Positions 9,832 to 17,320 of a DNA stretch of 64,000 bases are shown here, in pieces. A model generated the notes under the pieces. That model was not told the DNA's origin. It was given only the letters and a program-made list of their open reading frames with translations, and made no database searches. The DNA is from Parvibacter caecicola. Lineage in GTDB: Bacteria > Actinomycetota > Coriobacteriia > Coriobacteriales > Eggerthellaceae. Within the stretch, counting starts at the first letter, position 1. Each line of letters begins with the position of its first letter. Location of the stretch: assembly GCF_003725335.1 (NCBI RefSeq), contig NZ_QIBY01000001.1:310001-374000 (forward strand), in the 5' to 3' direction. The translations under genes were made by a program, and so were the position numbers.

Positions 9832-10760
9832 TAGTCGCGGCCCCCTTTCACCTTGCGGGCAATTTTGTCGGCCAGGGAAAGGTTCTCCCGCTTGTCCTGG
9901 CCCCAAAAGCCCACCGCCAGCATGCCGGGCCCCACATGGCTGCCGATTACCGGGCCAATGTTGCAGATGACCGGTATCACCGACTCGTCCGCTTTCACCA
10001 GCAGCTCCTTCAGCTTCTGGGCATCTTTGGGGCAGTCGGCGTGGCCGATGAGCACCGTGGATATCTGGTTGTCCTCGCTTTTGCGCTTCAGGAAGTCTTC
10101 TACCAGTGCCTTCATGGCCTTCTTGCGGCCGCGCGCTACGCCCGTCACCGCCAGCCGGCCGTCTTTGTCGATGGCCAGCAGCGGCTTCACGTCCAGCGCA
10201 GTGCCCGCTACCGCCACCGTGGAGGGAATGCGGCCGCCGCGGCGCAGGGTGTCTAGATCTTCCACCATGAACTGCTCGTTCACGAAATAACAGGCCTCCC
10301 GGGCCCATGCCGCCAAATCGGCCGCGGACATGCCCCGCTTCCACTGGTGGATGGCTTCATGGACCAGAACCCCTTCGGCAATAGAAGCCAAATGGGTGTC
10401 CACCAGGTAGATTTCAGCATCAAGCCCTTCTTCCTGCAGCTGCGAAAGCGCCAGCACGGCCGCATCGTAGCTGCCGGAAAGGCCGCTGGAAAACGAAAGG
10501 TATACCGAGGGCCTTCCCGTGGCGGCCAGCGAACGGAACAGTTCCAGGAACTGGGGCATGGGCACCTGGGAGGTGGTGGGTGCCGACCCCTTGCGCATCG
10601 CATCGTAGAAATCCTGCGGCTTGCGACTTTGGAACAGGTCGTCGAAGAACGAGCCGCCGTCCATCAGGTACGGGAAGTTCAGCAGGTATAAGCCATCGGC
10701 CTCCAGCAGTTCGTAAGGAAGGTCGCAGCAGGAATCAACTACCAAATTGCAAGTGCGCAT
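9831..10760 (-). CDS. DegV family fatty-acid-binding protein (FakB-like)
   Basis: 309 aa DegV protein. The family binds a long-chain fatty acid and presents it to the kinase FakA for phosphorylation; no fakA is in the window. Typical parts are NLVVDSCCDLPYEL at the N-terminus, the ligand-loop signature TSQVPMPQF, YLSFSSGLSGSYD, and LDTLRRGGRIPSTVA with KPLLAIDKDGRL. Starts at ATG 10760 behind a GGAAAGGA site; an upstream in-frame reading to 10919 would run through that site and into the other degV gene. It is the second of two adjacent degV genes (gap 52 bases) and its stop overlaps the next start. Confidence 0.85.
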   Translation of the reverse strand: MRTCNLVVDSCCDLPYELLEADGLYLLNFPYLMDGGSFFDDLFQSRKPQDFYDAMRKGSAPTTSQVPMPQFLELFRSLAATGRPSVYLSFSSGLSGSYDAAVLALSQLQEEGLDAEIYLVDTHLASIAEGVLVHEAIHQWKRGMSAADLAAWAREACYFVNEQFMVEDLDTLRRGGRIPSTVAVAGTALDVKPLLAIDKDGRLAVTGVARGRKKAMKALVEDFLKRKSEDNQISTVLIGHADCPKDAQKLKELLVKADESVIPVICNIGPVIGSHVGPGMLAVGFWGQDKRENLSLADKIARKVKGGRD

Positions 10761-10812
10761 AGAAATCCTTTCCATATCGTCCGGCTTTTGTGGGAAACGT
10801 AGGCACGGGGCT

Positions 10813-11721
10813 TTACACTCCCATGGCGAAAATGCTTTCGTTGTAGGGAGCAGTGAGCTTGCCTTCCAGCGGGGAATTGCACTCATAGGCGATGCCGATG
10901 GCGGGGCCCGTGTGCACACCCAGCACCGGGCTCACCGGCAAAATGGGCACCTCGTGCCCCACCAACGGAATAATGGTGTCCCGCGCCCACTCCAGCGCCG
11001 GGGCCTTGTCGCCGATATAGTGCACCGCCAGGCGCTTCAGCCCATGGAGGGACATGTCCTCCTTGAGCTTTTGCACCATGCGCTCAAGGGCCTTTTTGCG
11101 GGTGCGCACTTTCGCGAACGTTTCGGCAGCGCCGTCGATCACCGTAAGGATGGGCACCAGCTTGATGGCGTTGCCCAAAAGCGCCGCCGCGCCGCCGATG
11201 CGCCCCCCTTTGTGCAAAAACGTCAGGGTTTCGGGGCTGAACAGCCAGCGGGTACAGGTGATGCCGCTCCACACCGCGGCGGCGCAGTCTTCCAAGCTGC
11301 CGCCGGCATCGCGCTTGTCCACCGCGTCGTACACCGGCCATGCTTCGTCGTAACCGTTGGACATGGAGTCCATGAGGATGCACTTGAAATCAATGTTTCG
11401 GGACTGCACTGCCCGCGCCGCCCGGATGGCACCGTCAAAGGTGCCGGAAAACTTCGAGGAAATGAACACACCCAGCACCTCATCGCCCGCTTGCGCGGCC
11501 TTTTCAAAAAGCTCCTCAAAAGCATGCTGGGAGGGTTGGCTGGTAGTGGGAATGTTGTTTACCATCTCGTTTATACCGGCATAGAACTGGTCCAGGTCAA
11601 GCTCGGCATCGGCGTACTCCTCGCCATTGTGGTTCACGTAGAGCGTCACCACTTCCAATCCCAGCCGCTTTGCCTCCTCTTTGGGAATGGAGGCCACAGA
11701 GTCGGTAATTATCCTGATCAT
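10813..11721 (-). CDS. DegV family fatty-acid-binding protein (FakB-like), second paralogue
   Basis: 302 aa. Shows the DegV hallmarks: IRIITDSVASIP at the N-terminus, the loop TTSQPSQHAF, ISSKFSGTFDGAIRAA, FLHKGGRIGGAAALLG with VPILTVIDG, and a C-terminal PVLGVHTGPAIGIAYE. It differs clearly from its neighbour at 9831-10760, so the pair may bind different acyl chains, as FakB1/FakB2 do in Firmicutes. Start ATG at 11721 with AAGGATGA upstream. It is the first gene of the putative four-gene operon running to 7932. Confidence 0.87.
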   Translation of the reverse strand: MIRIITDSVASIPKEEAKRLGLEVVTLYVNHNGEEYADAELDLDQFYAGINEMVNNIPTTSQPSQHAFEELFEKAAQAGDEVLGVFISSKFSGTFDGAIRAARAVQSRNIDFKCILMDSMSNGYDEAWPVYDAVDKRDAGGSLEDCAAAVWSGITCTRWLFSPETLTFLHKGGRIGGAAALLGNAIKLVPILTVIDGAAETFAKVRTRKKALERMVQKLKEDMSLHGLKRLAVHYIGDKAPALEWARDTIIPLVGHEVPILPVSPVLGVHTGPAIGIAYECNSPLEGKLTAPYNESIFAMGV

Positions 11722-11823
11722 TGATCATCATCCTTAGCTCTCAAACGAACAGGGCCTGAAGGCGCTTCCTCGCTTCGGCCGCAACGCGGGACCCATAGCC
11801 GCCGGCGCGCCAGCCCAAAAACA

Positions 11824-13281
11824 TTACGGTACCACATCCCGCAGCTCTGAAACCAAAGAACGGCGAACCTCGAACAATTTGCAATCCAGCCCCACCGGAT
11901 AGGTGTGGGGGTTGAGCATGCGCAGCTGGCTTTCGTCCAGGCACGCAAGCCCTTCTTTCGCCCGCGCCTGGGCCGCTAGGGCGCTGGTGCCCAAGCCGTC
12001 CAGCACCGACTTGCCGTTGCGGGCCAGAGGCTTCAGCAGGGTTTCGAATCGCAGGCCGGAAAGCTTTTTCTGGCGCAGGTCATCGGCCGGATCGATGATC
12101 ACCTCGCGCCCGTCAACGCCGCTGGTCACATCGAACACCATGTCGCCCGCCAAACGGCCGCTGTCATGGTAGTAGCGCCGCACGTCCAGCACACCGGGAG
12201 TGGTCAGCTTCGCAGCGGTTTCGGATATCTTCAAACGGCGCGTCCATTGGGCTTGCCCCTTCTGGCGCACCGCCGAAAGCTTGAACACGCCTCCCAACGT
12301 GGGTTGCTCATAGGCGGTGGCCAGCTTCGTGCCCACCCCCCACGAAGTGACGGGGGCGCCTTCATCCAAGATGGACTTGATGGTGTACTCGTCCAGGTCG
12401 TTGGAGAGCACGATGCCGGTGTCGGTGAGCCCCGCCTCGTCCAGCATGCGCCGCGCCATCTTGGAAAGCCAGGACAGGTCGCCCGAATCAATGCGCACAG
12501 CGGCCAGATGTTCGCCACGGTATTTCATTTCCAAACCCACCGTGATGGCGTTTTTCAGCCCCTGCTCCACGTCGTAGGTGTCCACCAGCAGTACGCAATT
12601 GCGAGGAAACTCGCGGGCGTAAGCGCGGAAAGCTTCCAGTTCGCTGTCGAAGGCCATCACCCAGGAGTGGGCATGGGTTCCGGAAACCGGGATGTCGAAC
12701 AGCTTGCCCGCAAGCACGTTGCTGGTAGAGGCGCAGCCGCCCACCACGGCCGCCCGCGACGCCCACACGCCCCCCAGCCCCTGGGCACGGCGCAGGCCGA
12801 ACTCCGCCACTGGCGCCCCCTTGGCAGCCAGACACACCCGCGCCGCCTTCGTGGCGATGAGGGTTTGGAAGTTCACGCAGTTCAAAAGGGTGGTTTCCAG
12901 CAACTGGCATTGGTCGATGGGGCCCGTCACCCGCACCAAGGGCTCGTGGGGGAACACCACGGTGCCTTCGGGAACGGCATCGATGTCAAGGGTGAGGCGG
13001 AAATCCCGCAGCCCCTCGAGGAAATCGCCGCTGAACAAGGGGCCTCCGCCCGGCGCCTGCAGCGTGGCCAGATAGGCCACGTCGCTTTCGCTGAAGCGGT
13101 AGTCGTCAATAATCTCGGCCAGCTGCTGCATGCCCGCCGCGATGGCGAAGCCCCCCTTGAAGGGATAATCGCGGAAGTACATGTGGAAGCAGGCCTCCTC
13201 TTCGGCTTTTCCGCAATCCCAATAGCCCTGGGCCATGGTCAGTTGGTACAAGTCGGTGAGCAAAGCGTAATCAGCGTTCAT
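11824..13281 (-). CDS. pncB: Nicotinate phosphoribosyltransferase
   Basis: 485 aa enzyme of NAD salvage that joins nicotinate to PRPP to give nicotinate mononucleotide. Diagnostic stretches are LLTDLYQLTMAQGYW at the N-terminus, EFGLRRAQG with the active-site region around residues 160-170, SGTHAHSWVMAF, LVDTYDVEQGLKNAI, RIDSGDL and WGVGTKLATAY (phosphoribosyl-binding side). Length and order match the long bacterial PncB type. ATG at 13281 follows a good GGAG site. A nicotinamidase-like isochorismatase sits far away at 57550-58146 and could feed this enzyme, but that is inference. Confidence 0.95.
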   Translation of the reverse strand: MNADYALLTDLYQLTMAQGYWDCGKAEEEACFHMYFRDYPFKGGFAIAAGMQQLAEIIDDYRFSESDVAYLATLQAPGGGPLFSGDFLEGLRDFRLTLDIDAVPEGTVVFPHEPLVRVTGPIDQCQLLETTLLNCVNFQTLIATKAARVCLAAKGAPVAEFGLRRAQGLGGVWASRAAVVGGCASTSNVLAGKLFDIPVSGTHAHSWVMAFDSELEAFRAYAREFPRNCVLLVDTYDVEQGLKNAITVGLEMKYRGEHLAAVRIDSGDLSWLSKMARRMLDEAGLTDTGIVLSNDLDEYTIKSILDEGAPVTSWGVGTKLATAYEQPTLGGVFKLSAVRQKGQAQWTRRLKISETAAKLTTPGVLDVRRYYHDSGRLAGDMVFDVTSGVDGREVIIDPADDLRQKKLSGLRFETLLKPLARNGKSVLDGLGTSALAAQARAKEGLACLDESQLRMLNPHTYPVGLDCKLFEVRRSLVSELRDVVP

Positions 13282-13314
13282 GGAATTCTCCGTTGCGTTA
13301 CTGGCGGCGGACCG

Positions 13315-14772
13315 CTACTCCTGGGCTTCCCCGGTGCCCCTGCTGCGACGGCGACGGCGCCGGCGCGACGACGAGGCGCCCTCTGCCGCAGCGCCGCCGC
13401 CGGATGCCGGCGCGGCCGGCGGCCGGGACAGGCCGCTGGAGCGCTGACCGGGGCGGGTGGCCTTCTTCGGCCGCTCGGCCCCTTCGGACCGGGGCCCTTG
13501 GCGCCGCTGCTTGCCGGAAGAGGAACGGCGCTTTTCCGCCGCCTCCCCCTTCGCCTGGCCGCCGGAACGGGCCGCCTGCGGCCGCTGCCGCTTGGCGTTT
13601 CCGTGCCGCTGCTCATCGCTGCACTCGCCCCCTCGCCTGGCCGCCTGCCCCTCCTGGGGCACGGAGCCGTCGGTGGAAAGCGTGGTGGAGCGGCGCCGCG
13701 GCTTGCGCTCCGCCGGCTTCACCGAAACCTTGTCCTGACGGCCGCGGCGGCTGCGCTCGCCACTCTTGCCGAAACCAGAACCCGCGCCGGGCTGCGACTT
13801 TTTGCGCGAAGGGTTGCGGCGCACCGCACCCGCCTCCGCCAGCTTGTCGGCGCCGGTGAACTGGGAGGTGGAGAACAGGGCGGATTCGCCGCCGATGCGC
13901 GCCTGGGTTTCCTCGTTGGCGGCGGCCCATGCGTCCTCGGTCACCACCGAGGGGCGCGAGCCGTCTTCTTTCTTCTCGAAGCCGGCGATGGGGATGCGAA
14001 CTGGCTTCTCCCCTTCGATGCGCACCGAAACCAGCTCGCGGGGCACGTCCAGATCCACCACTTTTGCGGGGCCGGCCGGCGTGGTTACGGTGGCGCCCAC
14101 CTTGGGGCTGCGGGTCTTGAAATCCTTGTAGGCGTCGAACTCGTGGCGCAAGCAGCACATGAGACGGCCGCACAGCCCCGAGATTTTCTGCGGGTTCAGC
14201 GAGAGGTCCTGCTCTTTGGCCATGCGGATGGACACCGGGCAGAACTCGCCCCCCAGCCGCTTGCAGCACAGCTCTTGACCGCAATGGCCCAGGCCGCCCA
14301 CCATGCGGGCCTCGTCGCGCACGCCGATCTGGCGCATGTCCACCCGCACATGGAAGTGGCCGGCCAGCTTCCGTACCAAATCGCGGAAGTCCACCCGCTC
14401 TTCGGATTCGAAATAGAACACGGCCTTGTCGCCGTCGAACAGAAACTCCACCGCCACCGGGTGCATCTCGACGCCGGACTCTTCCACCATCTCCTTGAAC
14501 AGCGGAAGGGCCTCGCGCCCCTGCTGCTCAAGGGAGGCGGCCTTTTCGATGTCCTCCTCGGTGGCCAGCCGCTCCACCGGCTTCAGCGGAGTTTTGAGGG
14601 CCTTGATCTGGGCCTCGTCCACCTCCAGCAAGTTGCCGGCCGCCCGGCCGAACTCAAGGCCGCGGGCGGTGCTCACCACCACCGCGTCGCCTTTGGATAT
14701 TTCAAGCCCCTGCGGATCGAACCACAGGGTCTTCGGATTGTACGCAGTATGTACCGGGGCGACTTTCGTCAC
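13315..14772 (-). CDS. ricT: RicT/YaaT-like PSP1-domain protein with long basic tail
   Basis: 485 aa, starting at a GTG that overlaps the holB stop (GTGA). Residues 1 to about 290 are a PSP1-domain protein like Bacillus RicT, which works with RicA and RicF in an Fe-S-containing complex that steers RNase Y. The cysteines expected for cluster binding are present: GHCGQELCCKRL, FCPVS, and SGLCGRLMCCLRHE. The remaining roughly 190 residues are disordered-looking, rich in Arg, Ser, Gly, Gln and Pro, and end in an Arg run followed by RGTGEAQE. Typical RicT is about 275 aa, so the tail is extra and resembles the RNA-binding tails of RNase E or Rho. The tmk-holB-ricT order is common. Confidence 0.88.
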   Translation of the reverse strand: MTKVAPVHTAYNPKTLWFDPQGLEISKGDAVVVSTARGLEFGRAAGNLLEVDEAQIKALKTPLKPVERLATEEDIEKAASLEQQGREALPLFKEMVEESGVEMHPVAVEFLFDGDKAVFYFESEERVDFRDLVRKLAGHFHVRVDMRQIGVRDEARMVGGLGHCGQELCCKRLGGEFCPVSIRMAKEQDLSLNPQKISGLCGRLMCCLRHEFDAYKDFKTRSPKVGATVTTPAGPAKVVDLDVPRELVSVRIEGEKPVRIPIAGFEKKEDGSRPSVVTEDAWAAANEETQARIGGESALFSTSQFTGADKLAEAGAVRRNPSRKKSQPGAGSGFGKSGERSRRGRQDKVSVKPAERKPRRRSTTLSTDGSVPQEGQAARRGGECSDEQRHGNAKRQRPQAARSGGQAKGEAAEKRRSSSGKQRRQGPRSEGAERPKKATRPGQRSSGLSRPPAAPASGGGAAAEGASSSRRRRRRRSRGTGEAQE

Positions 14773-15905
14773 GAAATTACCTCTTTCACTTTGAACAGAA
14801 GCGCATCGATGCAGGCTTCTGGGGAAACATTATAGGCAATGGAGGCTTCGCATTCGTCCACCGCACGCAAAGCACAGAGGGCGCTGGGCAGCGTGGCCCG
14901 CTGGGCAGCCGCCTGCAGCGCTGGCAGAACGTCCTGGTTGATGACCAAATCGGAGCAGCCACTGCAGATCATCATCACGTCCCGAATCCACGAGCGGATT
15001 ATGGAGGTCAGCTGCCGCATGCACTCCGACGACTTTGCGGTGATCTGGCGCTTTTGGCGCGCCTCCAGCTGCCGCAGCGCCGACTTCGCCAGGAAATCCT
15101 GGTTCTGGGCCAGCTCCTGCTCGAACTGCTGCCGCGCGGCGTCCAGCGGGAAATTGGCGGCCTTAATGAGGTCGGCCGCCATGCCCACCACGTCCCAGTC
15201 TTCGCAGTGGCGCAGCCGCTCCAGCGTGTCCAGCACCCGCTTCCTGAACTCCATGCGGGCCGACCCGGCCGCCAGGAATTCGATGGCGCGGCTGATGGAA
15301 CCGCCGCAAGCTTCGATGGCAATGCGGGCGTGCAGCAAAGAGGCGCCGGTGTTCTGAGCCACGATCCCGGCCGCCTCGGACGCCGGGATGTGCCGGAAGG
15401 GCACCACCTGGCAGCGGGACAGAATGGTGGGCAGCACGCCATCGCAGGTGCGTCCCAGCAAGATGAACACCACGTTGCCCGGCGGTTCTTCCAAGGTTTT
15501 CAGGAATGCGTTGGCGGCCGAAGTGCCCAGCTGGTCCACCCGGTCGATGATATACACCTTCTTTTTCGCCTGAATGGGGGCCATGGAGGCATCGGTCACC
15601 ATCTCGCGCATCTGCTCGATAAGGTAGCCGTTGGCCCCTTCGGGGGCGAAATAGCGCACGTCAGGATGCTTGCGCCGCATCACCTTGTCGCAGGCATCGC
15701 ACGCCCCGCAGCGGCCGCCCCGGGGGCCCTTCGCCCCCTTCGGGCACAAAATGGCCTGGGCGAAGGCATAGGCGGCCTGAGTTTTGTTCGAGCCGGCGGG
15801 CCCAGCGAACAGATAGGCGTGGCTAATACGGTCGTTGGCGGTGGTGGCGCGCAGAAACTCGCGCACCTGCGGCTGGCCCACTATGCAGTCGAATGCGTCA
15901 CCCAT
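14769..15905 (-). CDS. holB: DNA polymerase III delta' subunit
   Basis: 378 aa clamp-loader subunit of the AAA+ family. The N-terminus has GQPQVREFLR and SHAYLFAGPAGSNKTQAA; the P-loop reads GPAGSNKT, with Asn in place of the usual second Gly, in keeping with the non-hydrolysing role of delta'. A four-Cys zinc module follows (CGACDACDKV with an earlier Cys), then KVYIIDRVDQLGTSAANAFLKTLEEPP (shortened here as the B motif region, about residues 118-143) and the sensor-like ILSRCQ. It overlaps tmk by 8 bases upstream and ricT by 4 downstream. Confidence 0.93.
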   Translation of the reverse strand: MGDAFDCIVGQPQVREFLRATTANDRISHAYLFAGPAGSNKTQAAYAFAQAILCPKGAKGPRGGRCGACDACDKVMRRKHPDVRYFAPEGANGYLIEQMREMVTDASMAPIQAKKKVYIIDRVDQLGTSAANAFLKTLEEPPGNVVFILLGRTCDGVLPTILSRCQVVPFRHIPASEAAGIVAQNTGASLLHARIAIEACGGSISRAIEFLAAGSARMEFRKRVLDTLERLRHCEDWDVVGMAADLIKAANFPLDAARQQFEQELAQNQDFLAKSALRQLEARQKRQITAKSSECMRQLTSIIRSWIRDVMMICSGCSDLVINQDVLPALQAAAQRATLPSALCALRAVDECEASIAYNVSPEACIDALLFKVKEVIS

Positions 15906-16614
15906 GGGCTTTTACGTCCAAAACCGAGAAGTAGTCTTCGTCGAACAGGGCCGAGTCCGCCAGCGCCGGCACCACGTCCACCAGCGCCGAGAACACCTGG
16001 GCCGCCGTGAGCGACTTCGGGCCTGACGTGTCGATTACGCGGATGCGGCCGTCGCTTTCACGGCACATTTGCCCAAAGCCGAGCTCCACCCGCTGATGAA
16101 AGTCAAGCCCCGCCTGCTCCAGCCGGTCGGCGCTGCCGTGATGGGTGGCGCGCACCAGCCCCTCGGCAGCCCCCTCGCAGCGCAGCAGCAAGGTGGCGTG
16201 GGGCACCAGCCCGTCGGCGGCGAAGGCATTGGCGGTGCGCACCTGCTCGCGATCGATGCCGCGGCCGAACCCCTGGTAGGCCTCGGTGGAATCGGTAAAG
16301 CGGTCGCACAGCACGATTTTGCCCGCGGCCAGCGCCGGCTTGATCACCTCGTCCACCAGCTGCGCGCGGGCGGCCTCGTAGATGAGCATCTCGCACCGGG
16401 GGCTCACCGGGCCATAGGCTGGGTCGAGCACCAGCGCCCGCAGCGCTTCCCCCAACTCGGTGCCGCCGGGCTCTCGAAGCATGAGCACCGAATAGCCCAG
16501 CCCTTCCAGCGCTTTCGCCAGAAAGCGGATATGGGTGGTCTTGCCGGCCCCTTCCCCGCCCTCGAACGTTATGAACACTCCCGCCCCATCCGGGCGGTTG
16601 CCAGCGTTATCCAT
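15898..16614 (-). CDS. tmk: Thymidylate kinase
   Basis: 238 aa kinase converting dTMP to dTDP. P-loop FEGGEGAGKTTH (about residues 17-28), the DR-containing motif LCDRFTDSTEAYQGFGRG (about 101-118) and a LID region with RLEQAG are present. Start ATG at 16614 with GGAGG eight bases upstream. It is followed by holB in an 8-base overlap and then ricT, the usual genome arrangement. The 270 bases upstream of it (16615-16884) hold no gene or clear promoter that I can identify. Confidence 0.95.
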   Translation of the reverse strand: MDNAGNRPDGAGVFITFEGGEGAGKTTHIRFLAKALEGLGYSVLMLREPGGTELGEALRALVLDPAYGPVSPRCEMLIYEAARAQLVDEVIKPALAAGKIVLCDRFTDSTEAYQGFGRGIDREQVRTANAFAADGLVPHATLLLRCEGAAEGLVRATHHGSADRLEQAGLDFHQRVELGFGQMCRESDGRIRVIDTSGPKSLTAAQVFSALVDVVPALADSALFDEDYFSVLDVKAHG

Positions 16615-16884
16615 ATATGACCTCCTGGAAGCGGCCGCTTCCAGCCATCAAGCGTACTAATAGGGCTCTATTCTACTTTACCGCCCGCCAAAAGCCCGCG
16701 GCATTCCCGCCGGCAAGGAAAACACACCGCCCATCGCAAAAAGGTGGAGATTCCATCTGGCAGGAAACGGGAGCTAAACGCAGATTCAACCTGTAGGTAA
16801 AACGGCTTTTTATCCAAAAACCTCTCCCCTATTATGATTTTCAGGCACGAGGGGCACGGCCCCGCCTGTTGAAAACTCAATATC

Positions 16885-17030
16885 CCGATCGTCCGTTGTT
16901 TGTCTCCTGCGTGAAAACCTCCTCTCTCTCAACCCCTCAACGGACGTGAGAACATACGCACGTTTCCCCTTCTCCTCCGTGCGTACTGAACAGCCCCTCC
17001 GGGTCCCCCAGCCCGGAGGGGTATTTTTTT
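16885..17030 (+). ncRNA. Candidate small RNA with three C/U-rich-loop hairpins
   Basis: Three perfect stems follow one another on the plus strand. Stem 1 pairs CGTCCGTTG (16890-16898) with CAACGGACG (16938-16946). Stem 2 pairs TACGCACG (16955-16962) with CGTGCGTA (16978-16985). Stem 3 is an intrinsic terminator (16994-17030). All three loops are pyrimidine-rich: loop 1 contains CCTCCTCTCTC and AACCCCT, loop 2 is TTTCCCCTTCTCCTC, and loop 3 is TCCCCCAG. The T-run lies 3' on the plus strand only, so the RNA is read opposite to the flanking genes. No convincing promoter is seen; TATTATGAT at 16830 is a possible -10 without a good -35. Loops of this kind pair with ribosome sites in LhrC-like and csRNA small RNAs. 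No coding ORF with a ribosome site fits. Confidence 0.5.
16994..17030 (+). terminator. Strong plus-strand intrinsic terminator in a gap between minus-strand genes
   Basis: CCCCTCCGGG (16994-17003) pairs perfectly with CCCGGAGGGG (17012-17021) around an 8-base loop and is followed by TATTTTTTT. It has no annotated plus-strand gene to terminate, which is the main reason for proposing the small RNA just upstream. Confidence 0.8.
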
Positions 17031-17064
17031 GCCCAGCGTATCGAGGCGGCAAGGGGGAATCCCA

Positions 17065-17222
17065 GGTCCACCAAAGCAAGCGAGGCACACCGTGGTGCCC
17101 GTAATTGCCCCGAAAAGCGGCTGAGCGTGCTTCGGCACGCGACGGAAAGCTTTGAGGGGCAAGGACAGGCGCCACGGTGGGCCGCAGCGCCGGGCCGTTC
17201 CGGTGTTCACAGAACGCCGGAA
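17065..17222 (-). repeat. GTTCCGG intergenic repeat, copy 1
   Basis: About 158 bases. In the minus orientation it opens with a GTTCCGG...CCGGAAC hairpin, passes a central hairpin GCGTGCCGAAGCACGC, then GGCAATTACGGGCACC and CCTCGCTTGC, and ends near TGGACC. The same order of blocks occurs at 22864-23028 and 49065-49229. All three copies lie just 3' of a minus-strand gene. In this copy a 27-bp terminator stands between the gene stop and the repeat. Confidence 0.6.
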
Positions 17223-17223
17223 C

Positions 17224-17302
17224 AAAAAAAGGACCCGCTCTTAGAGCGATTCGCATTCCCCTTATCCCCCTTGCAAATGCGAATCGCTCTTAGAACGGGT
17301 CC
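17224..17302 (-). terminator. Very long intrinsic terminator of the UvrD-like gene
   Basis: Arms 17231-17257 and 17276-17302 are 27 bases each with only two mismatches, enclosing an 18-base loop. On the minus strand they are followed by seven T (A-run at 17224-17230). The stem begins 18 bases after the stop codon of the gene at 17321. Confidence 0.85.
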
Positions 17303-17320
17303 TTTTGCCCGAATGAGAAA

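Noticed and set aside
8869-10344. 491-codon reading joining part of degV to the dehydrogenase-like gene
   Set aside because: The first 170 codons are a low-complexity shadow of the degV gene in another frame; the ATG at 9831 gives the proper N-terminus.
12166-14835. 889-codon open frame on the plus strand
   Set aside because: It is antisense to pncB and ricT, and its composition (His, Arg, Gly, Leu) is that of a reverse-frame shadow in high-GC DNA. Several other long plus-strand frames (28728-31769, 38883-41792, 49063-51663) were rejected for the same reason.
16810-17256. Minus-strand ORF of 148 codons in the tmk upstream gap
   Set aside because: It runs through a repeat, the terminator-like palindrome and the candidate RNA, has no ribosome site and no protein-like composition; similar short readings in the other two copies of the repeat reflect shared DNA, not a protein.
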